Below are positions 1 through 8,346 of a DNA stretch of 64,000 nucleotides, in pieces. How positions within the stretch are numbered: the stretch's first letter is position 1; each line of letters begins with the position of its first letter. Position numbers and translations under genes: made by a program. The stretch is from an uncultured Paracoccaceae bacterium (GTDB lineage: Bacteria; Pseudomonadota; Alphaproteobacteria; Rhodobacterales; Rhodobacteraceae). The notes under the pieces were generated by a model. That model was not told where the DNA came from. It saw nothing but the letters and a program-made list of their open reading frames with translations, and did no database searches. The stretch covers positions 248,001 to 312,000 of the forward strand of contig CANMQO010000005.1 of assembly GCA_947500055.1 (NCBI GenBank), in the 5' to 3' direction.

Positions 1-306
1 TGCATATGCAAACAATACTGGTAAGGGATAAGTTTGGCAAAAGAACTGCTGGCTATAGACAAAGTTTTGCACGATTTGCGTCGCCACAGTGTTATTTGGT
101 GGGGTCGCTGTGATCGCAGTCTTTAGATTATTCATCCGCGGTTGCCATCCGGTTGGGTACTCGACGAACAGTCGCTTAACAATTCCAAGGTCAATCAAAT
201 CTTCGATAAATTCTCTCGCATCAGGCTGGGTGTGGGCCTCTCCAATCCCGATCGGACCTACACTCAAAAGATAGCGCATTTGTACTTTGTGATGAACCTG
301 GGTCAT
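1..306 (-). CDS. hypothetical protein, 3' part cut by the window edge
   Basis: An open frame of 102 codons runs leftward from an ATG at 306 to base 1 without a stop. The ATG is preceded by a good Shine-Dalgarno AAGGAG (314-319 on the plus strand) at 7 nt spacing, which is the main reason to believe the gene. The visible N-terminus starts MTQVHHKVQM and has no signal peptide or membrane segment. I recognise no family. The sequence is AT-richer than the genes to its right, which could mean transfer or simply a poorly conserved gene. It is divergent from the gamma-glutamyltransferase gene at 479. Confidence 0.6.
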   Translation of the reverse strand, partial: MTQVHHKVQMRYLLSVGPIGIGEAHTQPDAREFIEDLIDLGIVKRLFVEYPTGWQPRMNNLKTAITATPPNNTVATQIVQNFVYSQQFFCQTYPLPVLFAYA

Positions 307-478
307 CAATCATCTCCTTAATACATTTAAAAAATTGACGGCTCACTTTGGTTCGCCATCGCAATGCTTACGCGCAGACGATCCAATTCATTCTGGGGGT
401 CCGCAAAAAATCACTGCTAAATCATCATTGCACCGGCGGCTGCATCCCGTAGGCTCCCCCCAGATACGGGAGGACCTT

Positions 479-2053
479 ATGCGCGATTTTCACAAACCCG
501 GACGCTCGGCGGTTTATGCAACCAACGGCATCTGCGCGACGTCCCATCCGCTGGCGGCCAAGGTCGGCGTGCAAATGCTGGAGGCCGGTGGCAACGCCAT
601 GGATGCGGCTATCGCCGGGGCGGTCCTGCTGGGGATATGTGAGCCACAAATGACCGGGATTGGCGGCGATTGCTTTGTGCTGCTGACACCGCCGGGCGAA
701 GACAGGGTGGTTGCGCTGAACGGGTCGGGCCGGGCGCCTGTGGGGATCGACGGGGGCGCATTGCGGGCCAAGGGGGACGTTATCGCACCCTATAGCGCGG
801 ATGCGGTCACCATCCCCGGCGCGGTCGATGCGTTCTGCCGCCTGTCGAAAGATTGGGGCAAACTAGGGCTGAAAGCGGCACTCGCCCCTGCAATCCACTA
901 TGCCGAAGCGGGCGTGCCGGTGCATGAACGGGTCGCCGCCGACTGGGCGCAGGCCACCGGCAATCTGTCTGGCGTGGCGCGGGATCTGTTCCTGCTGAAT
1001 GGCAAGGCGCCACAACCGGGCCAGATATTCCGCGCACCAAAACAGGCGGGGGTCTTGCGCCGCATTGCCATGGACGGGCGCGCCGGGTTCTACGAAGGTG
1101 AGGTCGCCGAAGATATGGTCGCCAGCCTGCAAGCGCTGGGCGGTAGCCACAGGCTGGATGATTTCGCCAATACCGCCTGCGACTATACCGACCCGATCAC
1201 AGGCGGCTATGGCGGGCTCGACCTGTTTGAACATCCACCAAACGGGCAGGGGGCAACGGCCGTCCTCATCCTCAACATGCTCAAACATTTCGACATTGCA
1301 GGGATGGACCCATGGGGGGCGGAACGGGCACATATCGAGGCCGAGGCGACAAAGCTTGCCTATGACGCGCGTAACCGGTTCCTGGCCGATCCGGACCACA
1401 TGACGCGGCTGGACCACATGACATCACCCGAAACGGCAGAGAAACTCGCGGCGCTGATCGACCCGGGCAAAGCCATGCCTGGCAACCTGCCGGGGGCAGA
1501 GGCGGTGCACAAAGACACGATTTACATCACCGTGGTCGACAAGGACCGGATGTGCGTCTCGCTGATCTACTCTGTCTTCCATTCCTTCGGGTCGGGGATC
1601 GCTTCCGACAAATTCGGGATCCTGTTCCAGAACCGCGGCGCGGGCTTCACGCTGGAACAGGGGCACGCCAACGAAGTCGGCCCCGGCAAACGCCCGATGC
1701 ACACGATCATCCCGGCGATGCTGCAAAAGAATGGCAAGGCGCTGATGCCCTTCGGCGTGATGGGCGGGCAATACCAATCCACGGGGCACGCACGGTTTGT
1801 GACCAACATCACCGATTTCGGGCTGAGCCCACAGGCGGCCATCGACGGGCCACGCTGTTTCGCCGAAGGGGAGGTGCTGAACGTGGAAAGCAGCTATAGG
1901 GACGACGTGCGGGCCAAGCTCAGCGATCTGGGGCACAACGTGCAACCCCCGCAAACCGCGATTGGCGGGGCGCAAGCCATCATGATCCACGACGATGGGG
2001 TGCTCGAAGCGGGCAGCGACCCGCGCAAGGATGGGTGCGCTGTTGGGTACTAA
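479..2053 (+). CDS. ggt: gamma-glutamyltransferase family protein
   Basis: This is a gamma-glutamyltransferase/gamma-glutamyl hydrolase homologue of 524 residues, close to the usual family length. Such enzymes cleave gamma-glutamyl bonds, for example in glutathione, after self-cleavage into two subunits. The N-terminal block SGRAP (83-87) and the small-subunit start DTIYITVVD (346-354) are visible; Thr347 is the expected nucleophile. Downstream are GSGI (371-374) and KRPMHTIIP (404-412), and later a GGQYQSTGHA block. No signal peptide is seen, so a cytoplasmic location is likely, unlike periplasmic E. coli GGT. An upstream in-frame ATG at 335 exists, but GGGAGG lies just before 479, so I use 479. 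5-Oxoprolinase genes lie 4 kb away and may handle a downstream product. Confidence 0.88.
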   Translation: MRDFHKPGRSAVYATNGICATSHPLAAKVGVQMLEAGGNAMDAAIAGAVLLGICEPQMTGIGGDCFVLLTPPGEDRVVALNGSGRAPVGIDGGALRAKGDVIAPYSADAVTIPGAVDAFCRLSKDWGKLGLKAALAPAIHYAEAGVPVHERVAADWAQATGNLSGVARDLFLLNGKAPQPGQIFRAPKQAGVLRRIAMDGRAGFYEGEVAEDMVASLQALGGSHRLDDFANTACDYTDPITGGYGGLDLFEHPPNGQGATAVLILNMLKHFDIAGMDPWGAERAHIEAEATKLAYDARNRFLADPDHMTRLDHMTSPETAEKLAALIDPGKAMPGNLPGAEAVHKDTIYITVVDKDRMCVSLIYSVFHSFGSGIASDKFGILFQNRGAGFTLEQGHANEVGPGKRPMHTIIPAMLQKNGKALMPFGVMGGQYQSTGHARFVTNITDFGLSPQAAIDGPRCFAEGEVLNVESSYRDDVRAKLSDLGHNVQPPQTAIGGAQAIMIHDDGVLEAGSDPRKDGCAVGY

Positions 2054-3055
2054 GGCGTTTCGACTTTACGTCAGGGTCCTGACCCTTCTGTATCAGCGTC
2101 TTGCTAAACTGGGCCGGTCACCGGCCCCGGCCAGGGCCGATGGCGGGGTGGTGCAAAAGCCGTTTTCTGACAGGAAAGAAACCCCATCATGGAAGTTACG
2201 GCGGTAGGGTAGAATCTCGGGAAGGACGTTCTCAGGTTTACCGGATCTCCGCAGCAGGACAGCGGATCATCTGGGCCATGCTCATGAAATGAGATGAATA
2301 CCGATGGCCGGTCGTCTGACCCTACCACGAGATGCTAGACGATTGATGTGATAACGCGAAACGAAGTCAACCAAATGTAAGGACACTCCGGCGAGTGGTA
2401 AATCGGCGGCATCGGCCCGCATGACATCAAATGGCTACCCGGCCCAGAAACACTGACCGTTGCCAATTGTGGGATTGACACAGGGGCCGCACGAAGCTGC
2501 GCTTCGCGACCATGCGTTCAAATCTTGTCCATATGACCGGTGGTGATGTCCTTGAAGTGGCTGAATTGCCCAGCCGCCTGCAAAAGAACGCTATGCGTCA
2601 ACTGGCGGTGGGGCTCGGCATCCGCTTCGCGGCCATGACTGTATCGGCACAGATATCCAAAAGTTGTCGGAACGCGGATAAATCCTCCAGTCGTCTGATG
2701 CCCGTTTCCCTCCATCGAGGTATTAGCCATCGCGCGGATGCGGGCTGGTGAGGTCGAAGCGTGGATTGTCAGCGATCCCACGGCGCCGCGTGCGGGGGGC
2801 CAAGCAATCTGGGTGACAGCGCCGGGGACGGCATGAGGGATACCGGAATTCATCGAAACGCAGTCTATTTACTGCAGCGTGGTAAGGTTTGTCGCGCTTA
2901 AATGGGAGACTGGTAATCAGACCAAACCAAGGCACCGCATCCAAAAAAAGACAAATTTGCCTAAAGTTTTCTTTTTATTGTCTAAATTCCGCCTCTGTTT
3001 TGCACTGACGCAACGTCAGCTTGCGGCTGCGGTAGCAGGTTCTTTGGAGAACAAA
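2054..3055. other. about 1 kb without a convincing gene
   Basis: Short open frames exist on both strands, the longest on the minus strand at 2518-2853, but none has a ribosome binding site and a recognisable product together. A perfect hairpin, GGGCCGG-TCA-CCGGCCC, sits at 2111-2127 shortly after the ggt stop; it has no T-run, so it is not a typical intrinsic terminator. Stretches around 2510-2750 read like decayed coding sequence (for example GGDVLEVAELPSRLQKNAMR in the plus frame), but I cannot name a family. Confidence 0.4.
3005..3019. promoter_or_regulatory. 15-bp palindrome upstream of a lipoprotein gene
   Basis: CTGACG-CAA-CGTCAG is a perfect inverted repeat whose end is 36 nt before the lipoprotein ATG at 3056. 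It could be an operator or a small leader hairpin. No matching second copy was seen in the window. Confidence 0.35.
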
Positions 3056-3814
3056 ATGAACAAATTTTTACTGGCTGCCGCCGTTCTTTCCGGGCTTGCG
3101 GCTTGTGATAAATCAAGCAGCTCTGACGTGGTTGAACAGACCACTCAGGAAGCTGCGGAAGACGTGATCGAAGTCACACAATTCGCAACTTTTGAACGCC
3201 AGGAGAACGGTGACGTTGTTCTGACTGCGGGTGACAACGAGGTGACAATACCAGCGGCAAGTTTCGCCGCTAGCGATTTTGGACCCAACGCAAAATTTGG
3301 CTCTATGTCCATACCCTCTGGATACGTTTATGTTGTCTCACAATCATCCGATAATGTTGATGTGGCCGGGGCCTTGGGATGGACAACTGATGCAGTTGTT
3401 GTTTTTAGCAGCTACAGTGGCGTTGACGGTGACACAGTTGAAGCCCCAACGTCCGGTTCAACCAATTATGCCGGGACCTGGACCGCTGCATATCAAACCA
3501 ACCATGACGATATTCAGACCTATTACGGCGATTTGACACTCACGCATGATTTTGATGATAACTCTGTCATTGGCAGCGGAACCTATACCGGTGGCGTAGA
3601 CGAAATTCTCTCTATTGATGCAATGGCCGGCGCTGGCGGTGATATTACCGGGACTGTGACGCTCAGCATCTACGCGGATGCTGTGCGAACCGGAGATTTG
3701 GAAGCTGGTTTCTTTGGCGAGGGTGCAGCGGAAATCGCCGGTGCATTTAACGGCGACGGTGTCGGGGGAACGATCCTGGCCGAACGTCAGCCCCTCATTG
3801 TAGAAGCCGAATAA
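3056..3814 (+). CDS. hypothetical lipoprotein, possibly beta-rich surface protein
   Basis: This encodes a 252-residue protein with a clear lipoprotein signal, MNKFLLAAAVLSGLAAC, the LAAC lipobox placing the lipidated Cys at 17, followed by a Ser/Asp/Glu-rich linker. The mature part is acidic and rich in Gly, Thr and Asp. It has repeated short beta-like segments ending in a G-F-F-G-E-G-A-A-E-I-A-G-A-F pattern near the C-terminus. That pattern resembles the beta-barrel-like C-terminal domain of transferrin-binding-protein-B-like lipoproteins, but I cannot prove the family. The frame extends upstream to 2879; the ATG at 3056 is chosen because it begins the signal sequence and follows TTGGAGAACAAA. 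A strong terminator follows at 3912. A decayed gene of similar flavour lies downstream. Confidence 0.75.
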   Translation: MNKFLLAAAVLSGLAACDKSSSSDVVEQTTQEAAEDVIEVTQFATFERQENGDVVLTAGDNEVTIPAASFAASDFGPNAKFGSMSIPSGYVYVVSQSSDNVDVAGALGWTTDAVVVFSSYSGVDGDTVEAPTSGSTNYAGTWTAAYQTNHDDIQTYYGDLTLTHDFDDNSVIGSGTYTGGVDEILSIDAMAGAGGDITGTVTLSIYADAVRTGDLEAGFFGEGAAEIAGAFNGDGVGGTILAERQPLIVEAE

Positions 3815-3911
3815 GAACTTCTCTTGATTTGACCATGAACGCTGTGCGGTACGAATATCCGCATCCTTACCACAAAAAAGTCTCGCCAGTTCATGGCACA
3901 CAAAACAATGA

Positions 3912-3940
3912 CCTCGCCCCGGAAACGGGGCGAGGTTTTT
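3912..3940 (+). terminator. intrinsic terminator after the lipoprotein gene
   Basis: A perfect 10-bp GC-rich stem, CCTCGCCCCG / CGGGGCGAGG, with loop GAAA is followed directly by TTTTT (3936-3940). It lies about 100 nt after the lipoprotein stop and is oriented to end plus-strand transcription. Confidence 0.88.
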
Positions 3941-4012
3941 CCATGTAACATCAGGCGTCGGTTCATTGATATGGCGGTTTGCGGGTGTTGCACCCAACGC
4001 CCCATCAGAACA

Positions 4013-4410
4013 ACAGCTAAGTTGAAAAAGATGGTGGAGATGAAGTTCGGATCGATGTTGATTTTGGTGACAGCACCGCCAGTGGCCTGATTTCCAATCG
4101 GCAGAGATACCTGACGGCCAATGGCAATGATGCGACATCCGATTTTGCGGATGTTTCGCTTGGTCAGTCGACATCATTGCCGGCAGATCGGATGGCAATG
4201 GGACGACCAGTGGTGGTGGTCTGGATCAGTCGAATGCTGTTCCCGAAGATGCCTCCGGCGTGTTGGCAGGGGAATGGTCAATGCTGGTTGCGGGTGAGGA
4301 TGTCGCGGAGGTGGTTGGTACGGTCTTAATTCGGCATGACTATCTGCAATCCGGCGGCGGGATCTCCAACGATTTCCTAGAGACCGGTGTGTTTCAGGCA
4401 GAACGTTAGA
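4013..4410 (+). pseudogene. decayed gene, C-terminal remnant of a Gly/Asp-rich protein
   Basis: Protein-like reading continues across two plus frames that need a frameshift between about 4140 and 4190. The first frame gives DVDFGDSTASGLISNRQRY and onward. The second gives IIAGRSDGNGTTSGGG and continues to a natural-looking end, GVFQAER-stop at 4410. A TAA stop sits at the upstream end of the first frame. Composition (Gly, Asp, Ser, Thr) and the ending are like the C-terminus of the lipoprotein at 3056-3814, so this may be a broken paralogue. No intact start is seen. The frame shift is visible in the sequence; the paralogy is inference. Confidence 0.45.
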
Positions 4411-4578
4411 GCGGGGTGCCGTCAACCTGAATCGGTTTGGGAATCGCGGCCGAGAGTTTTGTTGAATCTCTTCATTGAAGGACGAAGCCATGATCTCAGT
4501 ATGTTTCCAGACACCTGTCGCAAACGAACTGTGCCCTGTTCAGGACACCTGACTGGTGAGTTCGTCTCGGCCCATTTC

Positions 4579-4593
4579 TTAAGTCGTCATTAA
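4579..4593. promoter_or_regulatory. candidate CtrA binding box
   Basis: TTAA-GTCGTCA-TTAA followed by C matches the alphaproteobacterial CtrA full-site pattern TTAA-N7-TTAA(C). It lies between the decayed gene and allE and is 42 nt from the GTCGGC array. The target gene is unclear because the nearest intact gene, allE, is transcribed towards the box. Confidence 0.45.
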
Positions 4594-4635
4594 CACTTTC
4601 ACCGTGCGCTGCATTAATCCGGCGATGCCGCGCAA

Positions 4636-4668
4636 AAGGGTCCGACGTTTTGCCGACGCGTCGCCGAC
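4636..4668 (-). repeat. three-unit GTCGGC array, 11-bp period (copy A)
   Basis: On the minus strand three units, GTCGGC, GTCGGC and GTCGGA, begin every 11 bp and are followed by CCCTT. Over 33 bp the sequence matches the array at 16072-16104 in all but one position, including the linkers GA(C/T)GC and AAAAC. The even helical spacing suggests protein binding on one DNA face, or an iteron-like element. The function is unknown. Confidence 0.7.
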
Positions 4669-4756
4669 CGGCGAATTTACCTGTTTTACGGGTCTTAACT
4701 TATGATTCGGTGGAAAAGACAGCCAACCACCGTACGCACCCCGAGCGAACGTTGCA

Positions 4757-5578
4757 TCACCCCAGCGGCATATGCCGGTTCACATCCTTATACAGCAGAT
4801 AGCGAAACGGCCCCGGACCACCGGCATAACAGGCTTGCGGGCAGAACGCGCGCAGCCACATGAAATCGCCCGCCTCAACCTCGACCCAGTCCTGATTGAG
4901 CCGATAAACCGCTTTGCCTTCAAGCACATAAAGCCCGTGCTCCATCACATGGGTCTCGGCAAAGGGGATGACGGCACCGGGTTGGAATGTGACGATATTC
5001 ACATGCATATCGTGGCGCATGTCACCCGGATCCACGAACCGGGTGGTCTGCCATTTGTCATCCGTGCCGGGCATCGAAATGGTGGTCGCGGCACTTGCGT
5101 CAGTAACAAAGGCCTCGGGCGTCTCGATCCCGCTAACTGTCTGATATCGCTTGCGAACCCAATGGAACCGCGCTGCAGCATCACTCTTGTTCTGCATCCG
5201 CCAATCACATCCGGGGGGCAAGTAGGCATAGCCGCCCGGCGTCAGCTCATGCGCCACCCCTGCAATGGTCAGCGTGAGGGTGCCATCCACCGCAAAAATC
5301 ACCCCTTGCGCATCAGGATCGGTTTCGGGTTTTGTGCTGCCGCCGCCGGGGCTGACCTCCATGATGTACTGGCTGAAAGTCTCTGCAAATCCTGACAGGG
5401 GACGGGCCAGCACCCATGCGCGTGTGGCCTCCCAAAAGGGCAGGTTGCTGGTGACAATATCGGACATCGTCCCTTTGGGAATGACCGCATAAGCCGTTGT
5501 AAACATGGCGCGATCAGTCAGAAGCTGGGTCTGGGGCGGCAGGCCGCCCGTGGGGGCATAATATGGGGATTTGGGCAT
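4757..5578 (-). CDS. allE: (S)-ureidoglycine aminohydrolase
   Basis: A bicupin enzyme of 273 residues that releases ammonia from (S)-ureidoglycine to give ureidoglycolate in the allantoin branch of purine breakdown. The N-terminal signature MPKSPYYAPTGGLPPQTQLL is typical of the family. The C-terminal cupin carries the expected metal-binding set E208, H210 and H214 (ETHVMEH), with Q248 in CPQACYAG. Length agrees with E. coli AllE. The ATG at 5578 follows GGAGC and starts the conserved region; an in-frame extension to 5653 is not conserved-looking. It lies downstream of pxpA in the same direction with a gap of 172 nt. Other ureide genes are not in the window, but xanthine dehydrogenase and a nucleoside importer are. 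Confidence 0.9.
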   Translation of the reverse strand: MPKSPYYAPTGGLPPQTQLLTDRAMFTTAYAVIPKGTMSDIVTSNLPFWEATRAWVLARPLSGFAETFSQYIMEVSPGGGSTKPETDPDAQGVIFAVDGTLTLTIAGVAHELTPGGYAYLPPGCDWRMQNKSDAAARFHWVRKRYQTVSGIETPEAFVTDASAATTISMPGTDDKWQTTRFVDPGDMRHDMHVNIVTFQPGAVIPFAETHVMEHGLYVLEGKAVYRLNQDWVEVEAGDFMWLRAFCPQACYAGGPGPFRYLLYKDVNRHMPLG

Positions 5579-5750
5579 CACATGCTCCGTTTCATATACG
5601 GTCATTAGAGCCCACGAGGCACCCATTTGAAAGCACCAACCGACACCCTGCAAGAGCCTTCGTAAAAATTTGAAGATGTCGAAATTGCCCTACCGAAGCG
5701 GCGGTACGGGTCGTAATGATCAGCAATTATTAACGGTTTGCGAGCAGCAT

Positions 5751-6509
5751 CTACAGTGGCGCAAGCGCGACCCCGGCCTCGGTCAGATGCGCACGGACCG
5801 CCTGCGCCATCGCCACAGCGGCGGGGGTATCACCATGCAGGCAGATCGTGTCGATCCGGCAGGCAATGTGCTTGCCGCTTTCGGCAATGATCGCTCCCGC
5901 TTCCAGCATCCGCAGGATACGCGCGGCGGCCTCTTTCGGATCGTGCAAAACCGCGCCGGGTTTACTGCGATCTACCAGTGTTGCGTCGTCTTCATAGGCG
6001 CGGTCGGCAAAGATTTCGCCGGCATAGCTGCAGCCCAACTCATGCACTGCGTGTTCCTGCGCGGTTGCCGCCAGAACCATGATGACGATGTCTGGATCCA
6101 CGTCCAGCGCCGCCCGGTAACAGGCCATCGCCAGTGCCTGATTTTCGGAGGCCATATTTGCCAGTGCCCCGTGCAGTTTCAGGTGGCGCACATGCCCGCC
6201 AGCGCGACGGGCCATCGCCTGCGCCGCGCCCAGCTGATAGGCCACCGCATTGGCCAGTTCATCATGCGGGATTGGCAGGCGCCTGCGCCCGAACCCCTTG
6301 AGGTCGGCAAAGCCCGGATGCGCCCCGATCCCAACCCCTTTTTCGACCGCGATGCGCATTGTCTGGTCCATCACATCGGGATCGCCCGCGTGAAATCCAC
6401 AGGCAATATTTGCCGATGTGACGACATCCAGAAGGGCCGCATCATCGCCCATCTTCCAGGGGCCAAAACCTTCGCCCATATCCGAATTCAGATCGACTTT
6501 CCGTTTCAT
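5751..6509 (-). CDS. pxpA: 5-oxoprolinase subunit A (LamB/YcsF family)
   Basis: PxpA is the subunit that works with PxpBC in ATP-dependent opening of 5-oxoproline (pyroglutamate) to glutamate. The 252-residue protein begins MKRKVDLNSDMGEGFGPW, with the DLNSDMGEGFG block and the following NIACGFHAGDP that define the LamB/YcsF family. Further conserved segments are GAHPGFAD (77-84) and VRHLKLHGAL. The ATG at 6509 is one base after the pxpC stop (6511) and behind AAAGG, so the genes are translationally coupled. The upstream gene order is pxpB then pxpC, the usual 5-oxoprolinase set. The gene is complete and no key block is missing. Confidence 0.93.
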   Translation of the reverse strand: MKRKVDLNSDMGEGFGPWKMGDDAALLDVVTSANIACGFHAGDPDVMDQTMRIAVEKGVGIGAHPGFADLKGFGRRRLPIPHDELANAVAYQLGAAQAMARRAGGHVRHLKLHGALANMASENQALAMACYRAALDVDPDIVIMVLAATAQEHAVHELGCSYAGEIFADRAYEDDATLVDRSKPGAVLHDPKEAAARILRMLEAGAIIAESGKHIACRIDTICLHGDTPAAVAMAQAVRAHLTEAGVALAPL

Positions 6510-6510
6510 A

Positions 6511-7527
6511 TCAAGGCCTTTCAAGATCGTCGCCGGGTGTAACACCGCTGATCAATTGGTAGCCGAGAAGATCGGCAATGTCATGTGGGTCGCGCGTAAG
6601 CGCGCTGCGCGAATTGCGCAAGGCCTGCAGGATTGCGGCGTCTGATTGAAATGTCGCATCCGCTGCGGCCACATCCAGCCATTCGAAGCGCAACGGCGCA
6701 CCGGGCATCGCCTGCGCGATCTTTGGTAAATCAGCAGGGATCACTGTTCCAATCCGTGGATATCCCCCAATCGTCTGGCATTCGGCCAGCAGCACATAGG
6801 GAACGCCATCGCCTGTCATTTGCAGATCCCCCGGCAGCACCAGATCAGAGGCGATATTGACCGGCGTCGCCATCTCAAATCCAGGCCCTTCACAATCAAG
6901 CCGCACGCCTTGCCGGTTGCCGCGTGGGCTGCGTTGAAAGGGGGTTTCGGCGAAACGCGTGACAGTCCCGGCTGCGAAGTATTCCGTCTGCGGGCCAGGC
7001 ATGATGCGGATCGTACCGCCGCTGAGCCTGTCTTCAACGGATAAGGTCTGTGGCCCTGCCAGCGGGTCGGGATCTGGCTGAGCGGGAAGAACATCGCCGG
7101 GTTGCAAAGGCCGACCAATACCAGCGGTCAGATGTGTCGCCCGGCTGTCCATGACCTGTTTGGTCGTGATACCACCGGGAAAGGCAAGATATCCATAAAC
7201 GCCCTGTCGCGCGCCGCCTATCGTCAGACGTTGACCAGCGCCCAGCAGTTGGGTGGTATTGGGCGTCACAGGAACCCCATCGATATCAGCCTGCATCACT
7301 GCACCGGTCAGGGCGATGCGGGTATCCTGATCTGTGCTGAAACGGCCGCCAAAGCCCATCATTTCGATGACCGCATTGGCGGGTGCGGTGCCCAGCAAAG
7401 CCGTCGCCTCAAGCAAAGCCAGCCGGTCGACGGCACCGCCTTGCGACAGGCCGCGCGCGGTCCAGCCGAGGCGCCCAAGATCCTGAACCGTGACGCCGGG
7501 GCCAACTGTGTGCACCGTCAGCATCAT
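6511..7527 (-). CDS. pxpC: 5-oxoprolinase subunit C / biotin-dependent carboxyltransferase family
   Basis: PxpC (KipA-like, AHS2 domain) pairs with PxpB; the complex phosphorylates or dehydrates 5-oxoproline together with PxpA. The 338-residue protein starts MMLTVHTVGPGVTVQDLGR. It carries the family blocks GVPVGGAVDR-like (LSQGGAVDRLA) and, late in the chain, GDLQMTGDGVPYVLLAECQ and GYPRIGTVIPADL. Start choice: ATG at 7527 or 7524 both fit. I use 7527 because it forms an ATGA overlap with the pxpB stop. The stop lies one base before the pxpA start. The family was once labelled allophanate hydrolase subunit 2; the neighbouring pxpA makes the 5-oxoprolinase assignment more likely. Confidence 0.92.
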   Translation of the reverse strand: MMLTVHTVGPGVTVQDLGRLGWTARGLSQGGAVDRLALLEATALLGTAPANAVIEMMGFGGRFSTDQDTRIALTGAVMQADIDGVPVTPNTTQLLGAGQRLTIGGARQGVYGYLAFPGGITTKQVMDSRATHLTAGIGRPLQPGDVLPAQPDPDPLAGPQTLSVEDRLSGGTIRIMPGPQTEYFAAGTVTRFAETPFQRSPRGNRQGVRLDCEGPGFEMATPVNIASDLVLPGDLQMTGDGVPYVLLAECQTIGGYPRIGTVIPADLPKIAQAMPGAPLRFEWLDVAAADATFQSDAAILQALRNSRSALTRDPHDIADLLGYQLISGVTPGDDLERP

Positions 7528-8258
7528 TGCGGAACCTCGCATCGGGCGCCGCCATTGGCGCCCGCATTTGCCCTGAGATCAACCATTTCCGCGTCGGATA
7601 CCTGCACAAAACGAACCGCATCCCCCGGTGCAAATGCAAAGGGTTCTGTGGCGTCTGGGCGGTAGACATCAAAAGCGGTTTGTCCAATATGGCGCCACCC
7701 GGTCGGGGCGTCCGCTGCCCAAATAATCAATTGGCGCACGGCCGTAATCAGCGCCCCGCGCGGCAATCGTTCGGTCAGGCTGGCCTGTCGGGCAATGTCC
7801 CAATGGGGCGGCAGCATACCCAGATAAGGTTGTCCTGGGGCAAAACCAATGGCGATCACCCGCAGGGTCTGGCCTGTGATGTCGGCGATGGCCTGATCCC
7901 TGGTCACACCAGCCAGTGATGCCGCTTCGGCCAATTGCGGGGCATGATCGGGGCCAAAACCGGTTGGGATTTGCCAGATGCGCGCAGGTGCGGGCATTTC
8001 ATCGCCCGGCTTGTGGCCAAGTTGTTGCAACTGCGTCAACAGCGCCGCCCGGTTCGTCAACGCCGGGTCAAAGGCGACGCGCACGGAGGTCAACGATGAT
8101 GCAACCTCGGTCACGCCGATAAACGCTTTTTCCAGAACCGCATCGCGAAAGGCGAGGGCAGCAGCATTTGCCTGTTCGGTCAAAACTTTGGAGAAGCGGA
8201 CAAGGATGCCGTCAACGCCAAGGGGCCAAAATTCGGGATCTGCGGGTCGCTGCGTCAT
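7524..8258 (-). CDS. pxpB: 5-oxoprolinase subunit B
   Basis: PxpB (KipI-like, AHS1 domain), 244 residues, first gene of pxpBCA. Recognisable blocks are the IPTGFGPDHAPQL segment (matching the family's V.YGGEFGPDL region in modified form) and, after it, GFAPGQPYLGMLPP and LPRGALITAVRQ. A GW(R)HIGQT motif follows (family pattern GWxxIGRTP). The YGGE core is altered to PTGF here, a mild oddity. The ATG at 8258 begins the conserved part; the ribosome binding site is weak. The 88-nt region upstream contains a palindromic repeat and then the M56 peptidase gene in the same direction, so the three genes could be read together. Confidence 0.9.
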   Translation of the reverse strand: MTQRPADPEFWPLGVDGILVRFSKVLTEQANAAALAFRDAVLEKAFIGVTEVASSLTSVRVAFDPALTNRAALLTQLQQLGHKPGDEMPAPARIWQIPTGFGPDHAPQLAEAASLAGVTRDQAIADITGQTLRVIAIGFAPGQPYLGMLPPHWDIARQASLTERLPRGALITAVRQLIIWAADAPTGWRHIGQTAFDVYRPDATEPFAFAPGDAVRFVQVSDAEMVDLRANAGANGGARCEVPQ

Positions 8259-8303
8259 GCGTATGGCTTACTGCGCCAACGCGCCCGGCTCAACCGACTT
8301 ACA

Positions 8304-8345
8304 GCGTTTCGCCAATAACCCCTGATTCAGGTTTTTGCGAAATGC
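8304..8345. repeat. dispersed palindromic repeat, copy 1
   Basis: The 42-bp element is an imperfect palindrome with GCGTTTCGCC on the left and GGTTTTTGCGAAATGC on the right. Its minus strand shares the 20-bp core TTTCGCAAAAACCTGAATCA exactly with the element at 41329-41367. It sits in the intergenic gap between the M56 peptidase and pxpB. Confidence 0.6.
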
Positions 8346-8346
8346 T

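Larger units (their letters stand above)
4411..4756. other. intergenic regulatory-looking region
   Basis: No protein gene is supported here. The stretch holds a TTAA-N7-TTAA box (4579-4593) and a three-unit GTCGGC array on the minus strand (4636-4668). It also contains a nested inverted repeat around 4521-4565 in which ACGAACT pairs with AGTTCGT and encloses GTGCCCTG-TT-CAGGACAC. A 20-codon plus frame at 4490-4552 follows AAGGACG but has no other support. Confidence 0.4.

Noticed and set aside
863..1990. Long minus-strand open frames opposite ggt (for example 863-1417 and 1424-1990)
   Set aside because: They lie fully inside the strong GGT gene in the opposite strand and lack ribosome sites; they are GC-rich shadow frames.
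4490..4552. A 20-codon plus frame after AAGGACG
   Set aside because: A leader peptide was considered, but there is no attenuator-like structure tied to a downstream plus-strand gene.
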